From assembly GCF_008831035.1 (NCBI RefSeq), contig NZ_WAJR01000023.1, positions 1 through 37,492 on the forward strand: a stretch of 37,492 nt of DNA, in the 5' to 3' direction. The notes under the pieces are model-generated. The model had not been told where the DNA came from, ran no database searches, and saw only the letters and a list, made by a program, of their open reading frames with translations. Within the stretch, counting starts at the first letter, position 1; every line of letters begins with the position of its first letter. Source of the DNA: Ellagibacter isourolithinifaciens. GTDB lineage: Bacteria > Actinomycetota > Coriobacteriia > Coriobacteriales > Eggerthellaceae. A program made the position numbers and the translations under genes. This document shows positions 22,843 to 31,774 of the stretch, one piece after another.

Positions 22843-24667
22843 AGCGATTCTTCGTGAAGTGGTAGGTGGGCACAGCCTCTTCGAGAATCTTGATTGCCTG
22901 CTCATCGGTGTCGCGGATTGCCTCTTGCAGCTCGCCGAGCTTCTGCGCCACCTGCTCGTGGCTGATTTCCTGACCTTGCGAAATCATGATCGAGTGGTTG
23001 GACGTGGGAAGCGTGTTCTCCTCGTCCATCAGCAGCTCCTCGTACATCTTCTCGCCGTCGCGCAGGCCGGTGTAGACGATGCCCACATGCGCGCCCGACA
23101 GGCGGATGAGGTTCTTCGCCAGATCCGCGATCTTCACCGGCTCGCCCATGTCGAGCACGAAGATCTCGCCGCCCTTCGCCATGCCGCCTGCCTGGATCAC
23201 AAGCTGCACCGCCTCGGGAATGGTCATGAAGAAGCGCTCAATGTCGGGGTGCGTCACCGTCACGGGGCCGCCTTCCGCAATCTGCTTCTTGAACAGGGGA
23301 ATCACGCTACCGTTGCTGCCAAGCACATTGCCGAAGCGCACCGCCGCGAACACGGTCTTCGATGTGCGGGCATAGTACTGCATGATCATCTCGCCCATGC
23401 GCTTGGTGGCGCCCATGACCGAAGTGGGGTTCACGGCCTTGTCGGTCGAGATGAACGTGAAGTGCTCCACGCCAAAGGCGTCCGCCGCGCGCACCACGTT
23501 CAACGTGCCGAAGACGTTGTTCTCAATGGCCTCGCGCGGGCATACCTCCATAAGCGGCACGTGCTTGTGGGCGGCAGCGTGGAACACCACCGCCGGATGA
23601 TACTTCTCGAACACCTCGTTCACGCGCGCCTCGTTGCAAATACTGCCGATCTCGATGTCGATCGCAATGTCGTCGTAGGAGCGAAGCAGCTCTTGGCGGA
23701 GCATGTAGGCGTCGTTCTCGCAGATGTCGAAGATGACGATGCGGCGCGGCGCGACTTTCGCCAGCTGACGGCACAGCTCGCTGCCGATTGACCCGCCGCC
23801 GCCTGTGACGAGCACGGTCTCGCCCGCCACGTACGCATACGCGATGCGCATGTCGAGCTGCACTTCCTCGCGCCCCAACAGGTCGGTCACGTCAACGTCG
23901 CGCAGGGCCACATCGCCCAGCTCGTCGATTCGCAGGTCGCGGATGTTGGGCAGCGTCTTGAGGACGCACTCGGTCTTCGTGCACACCCTGTAGATGCGCT
24001 TGCGCTCTGCAGGTGTTGAAGAGGGAATGGCGACGACGATCTGCTGGATATCGTACTTGCGCACCAGCTCCTCGATGTCGTCGGTCGAGCCCTCAACCTT
24101 CACGCCGTGGATGCGCAGGCCCCGCTTGGCTGGGTCGTCGTCGGTCGCGACGATGGGGATGCCCGGCATGTTCGGGTCCTTCGTGGCCATGCGGTTGATG
24201 GTGAGCGAGCCGGTTTCCCCCGCACCGACGACGAGCGTCCGCGGGCGATCGACGTTATCTCCCGAGAACGCGCGCTTCTTACGGCGCTTGATGCGCCACA
24301 GCAGACGGTAGCCGCCCATAAGGAAGACGAGCAGAATCGACGCGCCGATGAACACGCGAATGGGGAGCCTCACGTTGATAACCCACAGGAACACGGCGCC
24401 TACCAGGGTCGATATAACCACGGAAAGCACAATCTGGAGCGCCTCGTCGACGCTTGCGTATTCCCATAAGTTGTTATACAGGCGAAACGCGCCCATGATT
24501 GCGATGTTCACCACGGCAAGGATTCCCAGGATGAAGAAAATCTCGTTGCTGGTGAACACCTCATCGAACACGTTGGTCAGAAGCGATGCGAGCCAATAGG
24601 CCACGTACGTGGCGATGATGTCCATGATCAACAGAGGCGCCGTGCGCTTCGCTATATGCAAATCCAT
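22841..24667 (-). CDS. Membrane-bound nucleotide-sugar 4,6-dehydratase (FlaA1/WbpM/PglF family)
   Basis: This 608-residue enzyme probably converts a UDP-N-acetylhexosamine to its 4-keto-6-deoxy form, the first step to deoxy-amino sugars of surface glycans. Four membrane helices occupy about residues 10-125. A CoA-binding-like Rossmann region follows ('VVGAGETGS', 146-154), then the catalytic SDR domain with NAD loop 'TGGGGSIGS' (288-296), 'AAAHKHVPLME', and 'FISTDKAVNPTSVMGATKR', where Met418 and Lys422 stand in place of the usual Tyr-X3-Lys, as known for the large WbpM/PglF subgroup. ATG 24667 was chosen over an in-frame GTG at 24679 because GTGAGGG lies 6 nt upstream. The product likely feeds the glycosyltransferases of this locus. 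Confidence 0.92.
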   Translation of the reverse strand: MDLHIAKRTAPLLIMDIIATYVAYWLASLLTNVFDEVFTSNEIFFILGILAVVNIAIMGAFRLYNNLWEYASVDEALQIVLSVVISTLVGAVFLWVINVRLPIRVFIGASILLVFLMGGYRLLWRIKRRKKRAFSGDNVDRPRTLVVGAGETGSLTINRMATKDPNMPGIPIVATDDDPAKRGLRIHGVKVEGSTDDIEELVRKYDIQQIVVAIPSSTPAERKRIYRVCTKTECVLKTLPNIRDLRIDELGDVALRDVDVTDLLGREEVQLDMRIAYAYVAGETVLVTGGGGSIGSELCRQLAKVAPRRIVIFDICENDAYMLRQELLRSYDDIAIDIEIGSICNEARVNEVFEKYHPAVVFHAAAHKHVPLMEVCPREAIENNVFGTLNVVRAADAFGVEHFTFISTDKAVNPTSVMGATKRMGEMIMQYYARTSKTVFAAVRFGNVLGSNGSVIPLFKKQIAEGGPVTVTHPDIERFFMTIPEAVQLVIQAGGMAKGGEIFVLDMGEPVKIADLAKNLIRLSGAHVGIVYTGLRDGEKMYEELLMDEENTLPTSNHSIMISQGQEISHEQVAQKLGELQEAIRDTDEQAIKILEEAVPTYHFTKNR

Positions 24668-24721
24668 GCGTGCCCTCACTTGGGTTTAACGGCACCGTGG
24701 CCGCCGATACACAACCCTATG

Positions 24722-24727
24722 ATTGTA
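24722..24727 (-). promoter_or_regulatory. Candidate -10 box of the dehydratase gene
   Basis: TACAAT on the minus strand lies 54 bp before the dehydratase start, with no recognisable -35. The rest of the gap 24668-24860 holds only a mismatched hairpin near 24830-24860 without a T-run and no gene I can support. Confidence 0.35.
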
Positions 24728-24860
24728 TACGATTGCGAGAACACCCGACCGCATTGCAGAAACACTGCACGGATGGAGAATGCCGGCAGCGGGTCGCGCT
24801 TTGAGGCAGCGGATGGGACGGAGGTCGGGTGCTTTACCTCACGTGGCGGTGAAGCGAGCT

Positions 24861-25217
24861 CTACCCTATCGACTTTGTCGCGATGAGGGAAATCCCCGTG
24901 TCGCACACGTTCTCGCAGATGACATCGCCCAATACGATGGGAGCGCACAAGGAGAGGCCTGCCGCCTCGCGAGCGACGTCCCCTGCAAGAGCTTTGGGCA
25001 CCGGTGCGCTCGTCCGATAGCTCACCGGTTCCAGGCACCCCCGAGCACATACCGTACCGCACACGGTGCGGACCGGATTGATCGCCTCGGCCTGGGCATA
25101 CTTCTTCCCGCGACCACACGAGTTGCCCTCAACGCTTGTGACCTCGCCGTTCTCGGCGAACCCGACGTTCATGACGCACCCCATCGGGCATTGGATGCAC
25201 GTGATCCTCCGGCTCAT
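24861..25217 (-). CDS. DUF1667 cysteine-rich protein
   Basis: This small 118-residue protein of the DUF1667 family typically accompanies GlpA-like and thioredoxin-reductase-like flavoproteins. Cysteines at 7, 10, 14 ('CIQCPMGC'), 34 ('SCGRG'), 53, 57 and 61 ('CGTVCARGC') look suited to bind an iron-sulfur cluster or zinc; the family's biochemistry is not established. ATG 25217 overlaps the stop of the fused flavoprotein gene by 4 nt (ATGA), so it is co-translated. An upstream in-frame start to 25292 would overlap the neighbour by more and lacks motifs. It is the last gene of this two-gene unit, probably an electron-transfer partner. Confidence 0.88.
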   Translation of the reverse strand: MSRRITCIQCPMGCVMNVGFAENGEVTSVEGNSCGRGKKYAQAEAINPVRTVCGTVCARGCLEPVSYRTSAPVPKALAGDVAREAAGLSLCAPIVLGDVICENVCDTGISLIATKSIG

Positions 25218-28135
25218 CGCGCGCCCCCTTCCACGGCTGGCGCCCGTCGCGCGGAAAGCCCGCTTACCGCCGACACGACGATGCGCGAGCACCCGGCAAG
25301 GCTCTCCGCGTCGACTTTCATGCGCTTCATCTCAGCGGGAACCGCCACAACATCGCGTGCTCTTGCGAGCACCTCGCCCGCACTCACGTCCTCGCTTTCG
25401 CGCACTTCGAACCGCACGCCCTCGATGACGTCGGACACGCGGAAGGAAAGCATCACCGCCCCCTCCGCATCGTGGGAGATCATCTGGGGCACGACGTAGC
25501 GCACGCCTTCCCCGGCGACCACTTCGATAGGTGCCTCGTCCGCGCTCGCCAAGCCACCCTGCACCTCGCCTCGCGCGAAAGCGGCCGCAAAAGCCCCCGC
25601 CCGCTCACCTTCCTCCGATGCGAAGTCCGCCAAATCGTGCACATGCAAGGCGTTTCCGCAGGCGAAGATTCCAGGCGTGCTCGTCGCCAAGCGCTCGTCG
25701 ACGATGGCGCCTCCCGTTATCGGCGAGAGCGCCACCCCCGCTGTTTTCGCGACCTCGTTTTCGGGGATGAGCCCGCACGAAAGCACGAGCGTGTCGCAAG
25801 GGATGCGCTCCTCGGTGCCCTCGATGGGGCGCCGCGTCGCGGGGTCGACGTCCGCCACGACGACGGCCTGAAGGCGCGTCTCGCCCTCAAGGCGCACCAC
25901 CGTGCGCGACAGGTGCAGCGGGATGCCGAAGTCATCGAGACATTGCACGATGTTGCGGCGCAGCCCCGAGGAGAACGGCATGATCTCGTATACGCCGAGC
26001 ACCTTGATACCCGAAAGCGTCATGCGGCGGGCCATGATGAGCCCGATGTCGCCCGAGCCGAGCACCACCGCCGTCGACCCAGGGACAAGTCCCTGCAGGT
26101 TCATGAAGTTCTGCGCGCAGCCCGCCGTATAGACCCCCGAGGGGCGCGCGCCCGCGATGCCGAGCGCCCCCAGCCCGCGCTCGCGGCTTCCCGTCGCCAA
26201 GACCACGGCCTTTGCGTGGAAGAAGAGCTCGGCTCCGAAACGCGTCCCAACGACGAGCTTCCCTACGCCCTCGTCGTCGATGTGCAGCACCGATACACCA
26301 TATTCGCAGGCCACACCCGCGTCAATGACGGCTTGCTCCTCTTGCGCAGCGTATTCGGGACCGGTAAGCTCGGCCTTCATGCGATGCAAGCCGAAGCCGT
26401 TGTGCACGCATTGCTTAAGCACGCCTCCCGGACGCTTCTCTCGGTCGACCATCGCCACGCGAGCCGCGCCCGCACGTCGCGCGCTCACCGCCGCCGCCAT
26501 GCCCGCAGCGCCGCCGCCGATGACGACCACATCGAAGCTGTCCTCGATCCGTGCGCGCCCGCCCGGCTCAGCCTGCCGCGAGCCCACTTCCGCATGCCGT
26601 TCGCGCGCCTCCGAGCGCGGCTCGTCCGCCACGCCAAAGGGCCCGCCCGCAACGGCGGGCTTACCCGCGCGCACCAGCTCGACATAGTCGGCGCGAGCTG
26701 ACGCAATCATCCTCGAGCCGGGAAGCCGCTTGTCGATCGCGTCGGGCGAACAGCCCAACTCGCGCGACATGATCTCCACAAGCTCCGGCGAGCAGAAGCC
26801 GCCATGGCAGCGCCCCATCGTAGCGCCCGTGCGCCATTTGATAGCATCGAGCGAGAGCACGGGAAGGGGGCCATGCAGCGCGCGCACCACTTCTGCCTCG
26901 GTCACCTCGCAGCAGCGGCAGACCACATGCCCGAACGCCGGATCGCTCGCAATAGCATGTTCGCGCTGCTCATCGGTCATGGCCATGAAAGGAAGCTGCG
27001 GCGCGCGGCGCGGATTAAACGACGGATTGCCGTCCGCCCCCAAACGAGCCGCAACCTGAGAGGCGATGAAGGTCGCCACCGCAGGAGCAGACGTCAGACC
27101 AGGCGATTCGAAGCAGGCGATGTTGAAGAACCCGGGCACATCCACCGCCTCGCCGATGACGAAGTCGCCCGACTCGCCCGCCGCGCGCAGCCCCGCGAAG
27201 TTCGTGATAGCACCGCGGGGAGAAGCCGCAGGCCAGGTGCGGCGCGCGCGTTCGACGATGTCGGCAAGCCCCTCCTGTGTCGTCGAAAGGTCGGTCTTGG
27301 ATGCCTGGGAAACCGAGTTCGGGCCGATGAGCATGTTGCCGTGAATTGTGGGTGTGACGAGCACTCCCTTGCCGAGCGGGCCGGGCACCTGAAACATCGT
27401 GTGCTCGAACGTGGTGGCGTATTCGGTGTCGTAGAGATAGTACTCGCCCCGGCGCGGCGTGATAGAGAAGCGGTTCGCCGAGACCATATTGTTCAGCTCG
27501 TCGGCGAAAAGTCCTGCCGCGTTCACGACTGCCCGCGCGAAGAAGCCTTCTCTGGCAGCATCGACGCGAAACCCGCCGTCCACGCGAACGATGCGCTCCA
27601 CGCGGTGATTGAACAGGAACCTCACGCCGTTGCCGCATGCGTTCTCGGCCGCCGCGAAGGCGAAGCCATAGGGATCGACGATGCCACCCGTCGGAGCCAC
27701 GAGCGCGCAGGCGACCTCGGGAGAGACATTCGGCTCCATCTCGCGCGCCCGACTCCCCGACACGATGCGCACGCCCTCAACCCCGTTCGCATCGGCGCGG
27801 CGGACGAGCTCATCGAGCTTCAAACGGCCCTCGTCATCGAAGGCGAGCACCATCGACCCGTTGCGGCGGAACTGCACGCCAAGCTCGTCGCACCAGCGCG
27901 GATACGCCTTCGAGCCCTCGACGTTGAAGCGCGCCTTGAGCGTACCGGGCACGGGATCGAAGCCCGCATGCACAATAGCGGAGTTCGCACGCGTAGCACC
28001 GCAGGCGATATCGTTGCCTGCCTCGAGCACGCAGATGGACAGGTCGTATCGCGCAAGCTCGCGGGCCGCCGTGCACCCGGCAATGCCAGCTCCAACGACC
28101 ACCACATCGAAGGAACAAGCCTTCCCTTCCTGCAT
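25214..28135 (-). CDS. Fused flavoprotein: GlpA-like dehydrogenase, BFD [2Fe-2S] domain and NAD(P)H/FAD reductase
   Basis: This 973-residue protein has three parts. Residues 1-400 form a DAO-fold FAD enzyme of the GlpA/L-2-hydroxyglutarate dehydrogenase type ('[18 protein letters not shown]', '[15 protein letters not shown]'). Residues about 403-470 are a BFD-like domain with Cys406, Cys408, Cys443 and Cys448 in the CxC...Cx4C pattern of [2Fe-2S] binding. After a polar linker (about 500-532), residues about 534-900 form a pyridine-nucleotide reductase ('[13 protein letters not shown]', '[15 protein letters not shown]', '[14 protein letters not shown]'). These are usually separate genes beside DUF1667 in clostridia-type operons; here the first two are fused. 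Oxidation of a hydroxy acid or glycerol-3-phosphate with electron transfer to NAD(P) or another acceptor is inferred. Start ATG 28135 has AGGATAGG upstream. Confidence 0.9.
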   Translation of the reverse strand: MQEGKACSFDVVVVGAGIAGCTAARELARYDLSICVLEAGNDIACGATRANSAIVHAGFDPVPGTLKARFNVEGSKAYPRWCDELGVQFRRNGSMVLAFDDEGRLKLDELVRRADANGVEGVRIVSGSRAREMEPNVSPEVACALVAPTGGIVDPYGFAFAAAENACGNGVRFLFNHRVERIVRVDGGFRVDAAREGFFARAVVNAAGLFADELNNMVSANRFSITPRRGEYYLYDTEYATTFEHTMFQVPGPLGKGVLVTPTIHGNMLIGPNSVSQASKTDLSTTQEGLADIVERARRTWPAASPRGAITNFAGLRAAGESGDFVIGEAVDVPGFFNIACFESPGLTSAPAVATFIASQVAARLGADGNPSFNPRRAPQLPFMAMTDEQREHAIASDPAFGHVVCRCCEVTEAEVVRALHGPLPVLSLDAIKWRTGATMGRCHGGFCSPELVEIMSRELGCSPDAIDKRLPGSRMIASARADYVELVRAGKPAVAGGPFGVADEPRSEARERHAEVGSRQAEPGGRARIEDSFDVVVIGGGAAGMAAAVSARRAGAARVAMVDREKRPGGVLKQCVHNGFGLHRMKAELTGPEYAAQEEQAVIDAGVACEYGVSVLHIDDEGVGKLVVGTRFGAELFFHAKAVVLATGSRERGLGALGIAGARPSGVYTAGCAQNFMNLQGLVPGSTAVVLGSGDIGLIMARRMTLSGIKVLGVYEIMPFSSGLRRNIVQCLDDFGIPLHLSRTVVRLEGETRLQAVVVADVDPATRRPIEGTEERIPCDTLVLSCGLIPENEVAKTAGVALSPITGGAIVDERLATSTPGIFACGNALHVHDLADFASEEGERAGAFAAAFARGEVQGGLASADEAPIEVVAGEGVRYVVPQMISHDAEGAVMLSFRVSDVIEGVRFEVRESEDVSAGEVLARARDVVAVPAEMKRMKVDAESLAGCSRIVVSAVSGLSARRAPAVEGGAR

Positions 28136-28143
28136 ATGCGAAC

Positions 28144-30369
28144 CTATCCTTTCCTCTTCGTTCCTCGACCACGTTGCCCCTCACCGGGGGATTCTTTGCG
28201 ATTAACCCCGCCAGCGTGCGAATGGGGAACCTTGCCCTTGCCGCCGCCTGGATGGGAATTCCCACTCTTGCTACCGGGCGAGCGTCGGGCTTCATCCTTG
28301 CCGCTACTCTGCCGGGCTAGCTTACCCCTGCCGCCGGTCGAGCGCGACGACTTCCCCTTGCGACTGGGCGCACCACCTGAAGAGCCGCCCGCACGAAAGT
28401 CCCCCTTTGACGCCGCTTTCTCCTTCGGCGCACCCTTCCCCTTCGACAGCGCGCCCCCACGGGCCCCCTCCGGCCGCACGAGACATTTCGCGTCGAAACC
28501 GATAAGGTCCTCCCGGCCAGCGCGGTGCAGCGCCTCGCGCACCAGGTCGCGATTCTTCGGGTCGCGGTATTGGATGAGCGCACGTTGCAGCGCCTTCTCG
28601 TGCGGGTTTTTCGGCACATAGACCGGCTCCATCGTGCGCGGATCGAGCCCCGTGAAGTACATCACCGTGGCAAGGCTTCCAGGCGTCGGGTAAAAATCCG
28701 ACACCTGCTCGGGGTTAAACCCCATATCGCGAACGAATTCTGCCAGCTCAACGGCCTCTTTCATGGTTGACCCCGGATGCGAGGACATAAGATAGGGAAC
28801 GATGAACTGCTTCTTGCCCGCGCGAGCGTTCTCCTCCTCGAACAGCGAGACGAAGCGCTCGTAGATTGCGTGGTCGGGCTTGCCCATGCACGACAGGACG
28901 CCATGGGAAACGTGCTCGGGTGCGACCCGGAGCTGTCCGCTCACGTGGTGCTCGGCCAGCTCGCGCACGAACTCCCGCCCATGCTTCTCGTCGAGCATCA
29001 CGTAGTCGAAGCGGATGCCCGAGCGAACGAACACTTTCTTCACGCCGGGAACCTCGCGCAGCTCGCGCAAGAGGCGGATGTAGTCGGAATGGTCGGCGAT
29101 GAGCTTCTTACATGGTTCGGGCGCTAAACATCTTCTCCCCCGACAAGCGCCATGGTCCACCTGCTTGCGGCAGGCGGGCGCGCGGAAGTTCGCCGTCGGG
29201 CCGCCGACATCGTGGATGTAGCCCTTGAAGTCGGCGTCGTGCGTCATCTCCTCAGCCTCCGCGACAAGCGAGGCGCGGCTGCGCACCTGCACGACGCGCC
29301 CCTGGTGGAACGTGAGCGCGCAGAAAGCGCACTCGCCGAAGCACCCGCGGTTACTCGCGAGCGAGAACTTCACTTCCTTGATAGCGGGAACCCCGCCCGC
29401 CGCATCGTAGTCGGGATGCGCGGCGCGGACGAACGGCAAGCGGTAGACCGCATCGAGCTCGGCGGTCGAAAGCGGGGCGGCTGGCGGGTTCTGCACGATG
29501 AACTCGTTCTCGCCATAGGGCTCGACCAGGCGTTTTCCCGTCACGTGGTCGCTGTTCGCGTATTGTATGGCGAAACTTTCCGCGTAGGCGCGCGGGTTGG
29601 CGCGCATGGCGCCGTAAGCGGGCAGCAGCTCGTAGTCGTAGACATGCTCAAGCGAGCGCGTGCGGAACACCGTGCCATCGATAAAGGTAAGGTCGCTTAC
29701 CGAAAGCCCCGAATTCAGGGCGTCGGCGATCTCCACGATGGAGTGCTCCCCCATCCCATATGACACGAGGTCGGCATTCGAATCGAGCAGGATCGACCGC
29801 TTAAGCGAGTCCGACCAGTAATCGTAGTGGGCAAGGCGGCGCAAACTCGCCTCGATACCTCCGATGATGATGGGAACGTCCTTGAACACGCGCCTGATCA
29901 GGTTCGAGTACACCACAACCGCGTGGTCGGGGCGCAGCCCGCCCTCACCCCCAGGAGAGAAGGCATCCGAGTGGCGGCGCTTCTTGGCGACCGTATAGTG
30001 ATTCACCATGGAATCCATGTTCCCCGAGCTCACGAGGAACCCCAGACGCGGGCGCCCGAGCGCGGCGACGCTTTCCGGATCGCGCCAATCGGGTTGGGCG
30101 ATTATGCCAACCTTGTAGTGGTTCGCCTCGAGAAGACGGCAGATGATTGCCGCGCCGAACGACGAGTGATCCACATACGCATCGCCCGACACGTACACGA
30201 AGTCGCACTCGTCCCAGCCGCGCTCGCACATGTCCTCGCGGTTCACGGGAAGAAACCGCGCACGATAGGCGCGCGCATCCTCCGCCGCCTGCTTATCGGA
30301 GCGAGTCCGTTCCCCAGGCCGCCCCCCTGCCCGCGCAGCGTCCTTGCGATTCGCCGAGCGCTTCGTCAT
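28144..30369 (-). CDS. YgiQ-family radical SAM protein
   Basis: This 741-residue protein matches the YgiQ family: '[15 protein letters not shown]' (59-73), '[18 protein letters not shown]' (168-185), and the radical SAM cluster motif 'CFGECAFC' with Cys343, Cys347 and Cys350, which would hold a [4Fe-4S] cluster and bind S-adenosylmethionine. '[20 protein letters not shown]' is also characteristic. The reaction catalysed by YgiQ is not known. The last 100 or so residues are a disordered Gly/Lys/Ser/Arg-rich basic tail beyond the conserved region. Its start overlaps the stop of the diacylglycerol-kinase-like gene by 4 nt (ATGA), so the two are co-translated. The flavoprotein gene follows 8 bp downstream and may belong to the same transcript. 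Confidence 0.93.
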   Translation of the reverse strand: MTKRSANRKDAARAGGRPGERTRSDKQAAEDARAYRARFLPVNREDMCERGWDECDFVYVSGDAYVDHSSFGAAIICRLLEANHYKVGIIAQPDWRDPESVAALGRPRLGFLVSSGNMDSMVNHYTVAKKRRHSDAFSPGGEGGLRPDHAVVVYSNLIRRVFKDVPIIIGGIEASLRRLAHYDYWSDSLKRSILLDSNADLVSYGMGEHSIVEIADALNSGLSVSDLTFIDGTVFRTRSLEHVYDYELLPAYGAMRANPRAYAESFAIQYANSDHVTGKRLVEPYGENEFIVQNPPAAPLSTAELDAVYRLPFVRAAHPDYDAAGGVPAIKEVKFSLASNRGCFGECAFCALTFHQGRVVQVRSRASLVAEAEEMTHDADFKGYIHDVGGPTANFRAPACRKQVDHGACRGRRCLAPEPCKKLIADHSDYIRLLRELREVPGVKKVFVRSGIRFDYVMLDEKHGREFVRELAEHHVSGQLRVAPEHVSHGVLSCMGKPDHAIYERFVSLFEEENARAGKKQFIVPYLMSSHPGSTMKEAVELAEFVRDMGFNPEQVSDFYPTPGSLATVMYFTGLDPRTMEPVYVPKNPHEKALQRALIQYRDPKNRDLVREALHRAGREDLIGFDAKCLVRPEGARGGALSKGKGAPKEKAASKGDFRAGGSSGGAPSRKGKSSRSTGGRGKLARQSSGKDEARRSPGSKSGNSHPGGGKGKVPHSHAGGVNRKESPGEGQRGRGTKRKG

Positions 30370-31310
30370 GAGCGCGCGCTTTCGCCTTGGTAGGGAACGA
30401 CGACGCGCAGGGCGCGCGGGGCAATCGAGATGTGGTAGGAATCGGCCACGAGCGCCTCCCCATCGATCTGCACGGGAAGCGGCGCGTCGAAGCGAAGGTC
30501 GATTGACGCCGCGCGGCGAAACTCGATCTGCTTGAAGCGCGTATGATGGGCATCCTTCGCCATAAGGAAGATGAAGGTACCGGAAAACCGCGTCAACGGC
30601 GGATGCGCGATGCAGATATCGAACAGGCCGTCGTCGGGCGCAGCGTCGGGGCAGATGCGGAAGCCGCCGCCGTAAGTCTGCCCAATCTGAACCGCGAAGA
30701 GATACGACTCACCGCAGACAGGCTCGCCGCCGTCGAGCACGGCAGTGTAGCGGCGCAGGTCCATATGGTGGAGCAACTGGTCGATACCCGACTGCAGATA
30801 GAGCATCGTTCCCGTCTTCCCCGTTCGGACGCGGCGTTCGACGGTATCGAGCGCAATTGCCGCGTCCAGACCGAACGACAACGTCTCCAAGAACCATCGA
30901 TCGTTGCATTTCCCCACGTCATGCGAGCGCAATTCGCCATCGCACAGCTGCAAGACCGCCGTGGGAAGGTCGGTCGACATGCCGAGCGTGCGCGCGTAGT
31001 CGTTGCCCGAGCCGACGGGCAGCAGTGCGAAAGCAGGCCGTTCGCCTGCCGGAACTTCCATGAGCCCGCAGGCAACCTCGTTTGCGATACCGTCGCCGCC
31101 GAGCGCGCAGACGCAGTCGAACCCGCGCGATGCGGCACGGGCGGCGATGTCGCTCGCCTGCCCCGGGCGCTCGGTGAACTCGAGCACGAAGGAATCTTCC
31201 CCCAACGCAGACGCAAGCAAGGCGCGCGCCCGATAAGCGCACGCCTTGCCTTCACCGTTTTGCGCAACGGGATTCGCGATGATGAGCAGTTTTCGAAAGC
31301 AATGTGACAT
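30366..31310 (-). CDS. Diacylglycerol kinase family lipid kinase (YegS/DgkB-like)
   Basis: This 314-residue lipid or sphingosine-type kinase has N-terminal 'KLLIIANPVAQNGEGK', the nucleotide-binding loop 'GGDGIANEVA' (71-80), 'PVGSGNDYAR' (98-107) and a C-terminal beta-sandwich ending with 'LPVQIDGEAL'. Members phosphorylate diacylglycerol or related lipids at the inner membrane face, recycling lipid left by wall-polymer synthesis; the substrate here is not shown. The ATG at 31310 was chosen because the fold begins there and a TATAAT hexamer ends only 7 nt upstream, leaving no room for a ribosome-binding site; this points to a leaderless message. The frame is open to 31607, but that part reads through a decayed region. 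Confidence 0.88.
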   Translation of the reverse strand: MSHCFRKLLIIANPVAQNGEGKACAYRARALLASALGEDSFVLEFTERPGQASDIAARAASRGFDCVCALGGDGIANEVACGLMEVPAGERPAFALLPVGSGNDYARTLGMSTDLPTAVLQLCDGELRSHDVGKCNDRWFLETLSFGLDAAIALDTVERRVRTGKTGTMLYLQSGIDQLLHHMDLRRYTAVLDGGEPVCGESYLFAVQIGQTYGGGFRICPDAAPDDGLFDICIAHPPLTRFSGTFIFLMAKDAHHTRFKQIEFRRAASIDLRFDAPLPVQIDGEALVADSYHISIAPRALRVVVPYQGESARS

Positions 31311-31334
31311 GCCCCGTATTATACGACATGCCCC
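31306..31334 (-). promoter_or_regulatory. Leaderless promoter of the lipid-kinase gene with flanking direct repeats
   Basis: A perfect TATAAT on the minus strand (31318-31323) lies 7 nt before the start codon, so transcription should begin at or next to the A of ATG. A 10-bp direct repeat, GACATGCCCC on the plus strand, occurs at 31306-31315 and 31325-31334 and exactly brackets the -10, as an operator would. No convincing -35 is seen. Confidence 0.55.
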
Positions 31335-31354
31335 GCCTGCATTCGCTACATCGC

Positions 31355-31665
31355 CTAAGGTTTGGCGACCAACAGAGCGTTCTCCAGATACAGCAGCTGA
31401 CCGTAATTCAGGGTAACCGTTACCTTCTGGGTGAACGTTTGCACGGCCGTGCTCTCGGGAGCGAGAAGCTCGCTCGTGAGAGTCGCGATCGAGCACGGAG
31501 ACCATGCTGGAGGGCGCACCCCAAGATGTCGTCGTTCGCGAACCACTCGCCTGGGTCGGCATCGCTGAAACTGTAGTTGGGAAATGCTCGGTTGCGAATG
31601 ATTGCACCTCGATGGCATCCGCCGAACCATTCGGCGCGCGCGAGCGATTGGGACACTGGAGCCAA
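31355..31665 (-). pseudogene. Decayed remnant of an SLH-domain surface protein
   Basis: Between the lipid-kinase gene and the trigger-factor-like gene lie about 460 bp without an intact gene. On the minus strand one frame (about 31665-31500) reads 'LARAEWF' and then 'YSFSDADPGEWFANDDILG', which resembles an SLH domain (compare 'QPFSDADPNEYYYNALCWA' in the GH25-SLH protein). A second frame downstream (to 31355) reads 'YGQLLYLENALLVAKP' before a stop. The change of frame and lack of a start or ribosome-binding site suggest a frameshifted gene fragment. Protein-level resemblance is short, so this remains tentative. Confidence 0.4.
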
Positions 31666-31706
31666 AGAAAAGCGCTCCGCTGAACCTTACGTCCAACGGA
31701 GCGCTT
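31664..31706 (-). terminator. Terminator of the trigger-factor-like gene
   Basis: A 10-bp stem (AAGCGCTCCG 31670-31679, complement 31697-31706) with a 17-nt loop is followed on the minus strand by TTTCTTT. It lies about 70 bp past the chaperone stop codon. Confidence 0.7.
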
Positions 31707-31774
31707 GCGAAGGCGGAAGAGGCTTCTAAGCGGGGCCTCACCCCTCCATGTGATTCAGGAAAACGACTAGTCGG

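Noticed and set aside
24825-24860. Hairpin after the DUF1667 stop as a terminator
   Set aside because: The 8-bp stem has a mismatch and no T-run on the minus strand.
26804-28621. A 605-codon plus-strand open frame opposite the fused flavoprotein and YgiQ
   Set aside because: Arg/Ala/His-rich, crosses two real genes on the other strand, and shows no ribosome-binding site or domain.
31311-31607. Long N-terminal extension of the lipid-kinase gene
   Set aside because: The extra 99 residues show no family match and cross a promoter -10; the kinase fold begins at 31310.
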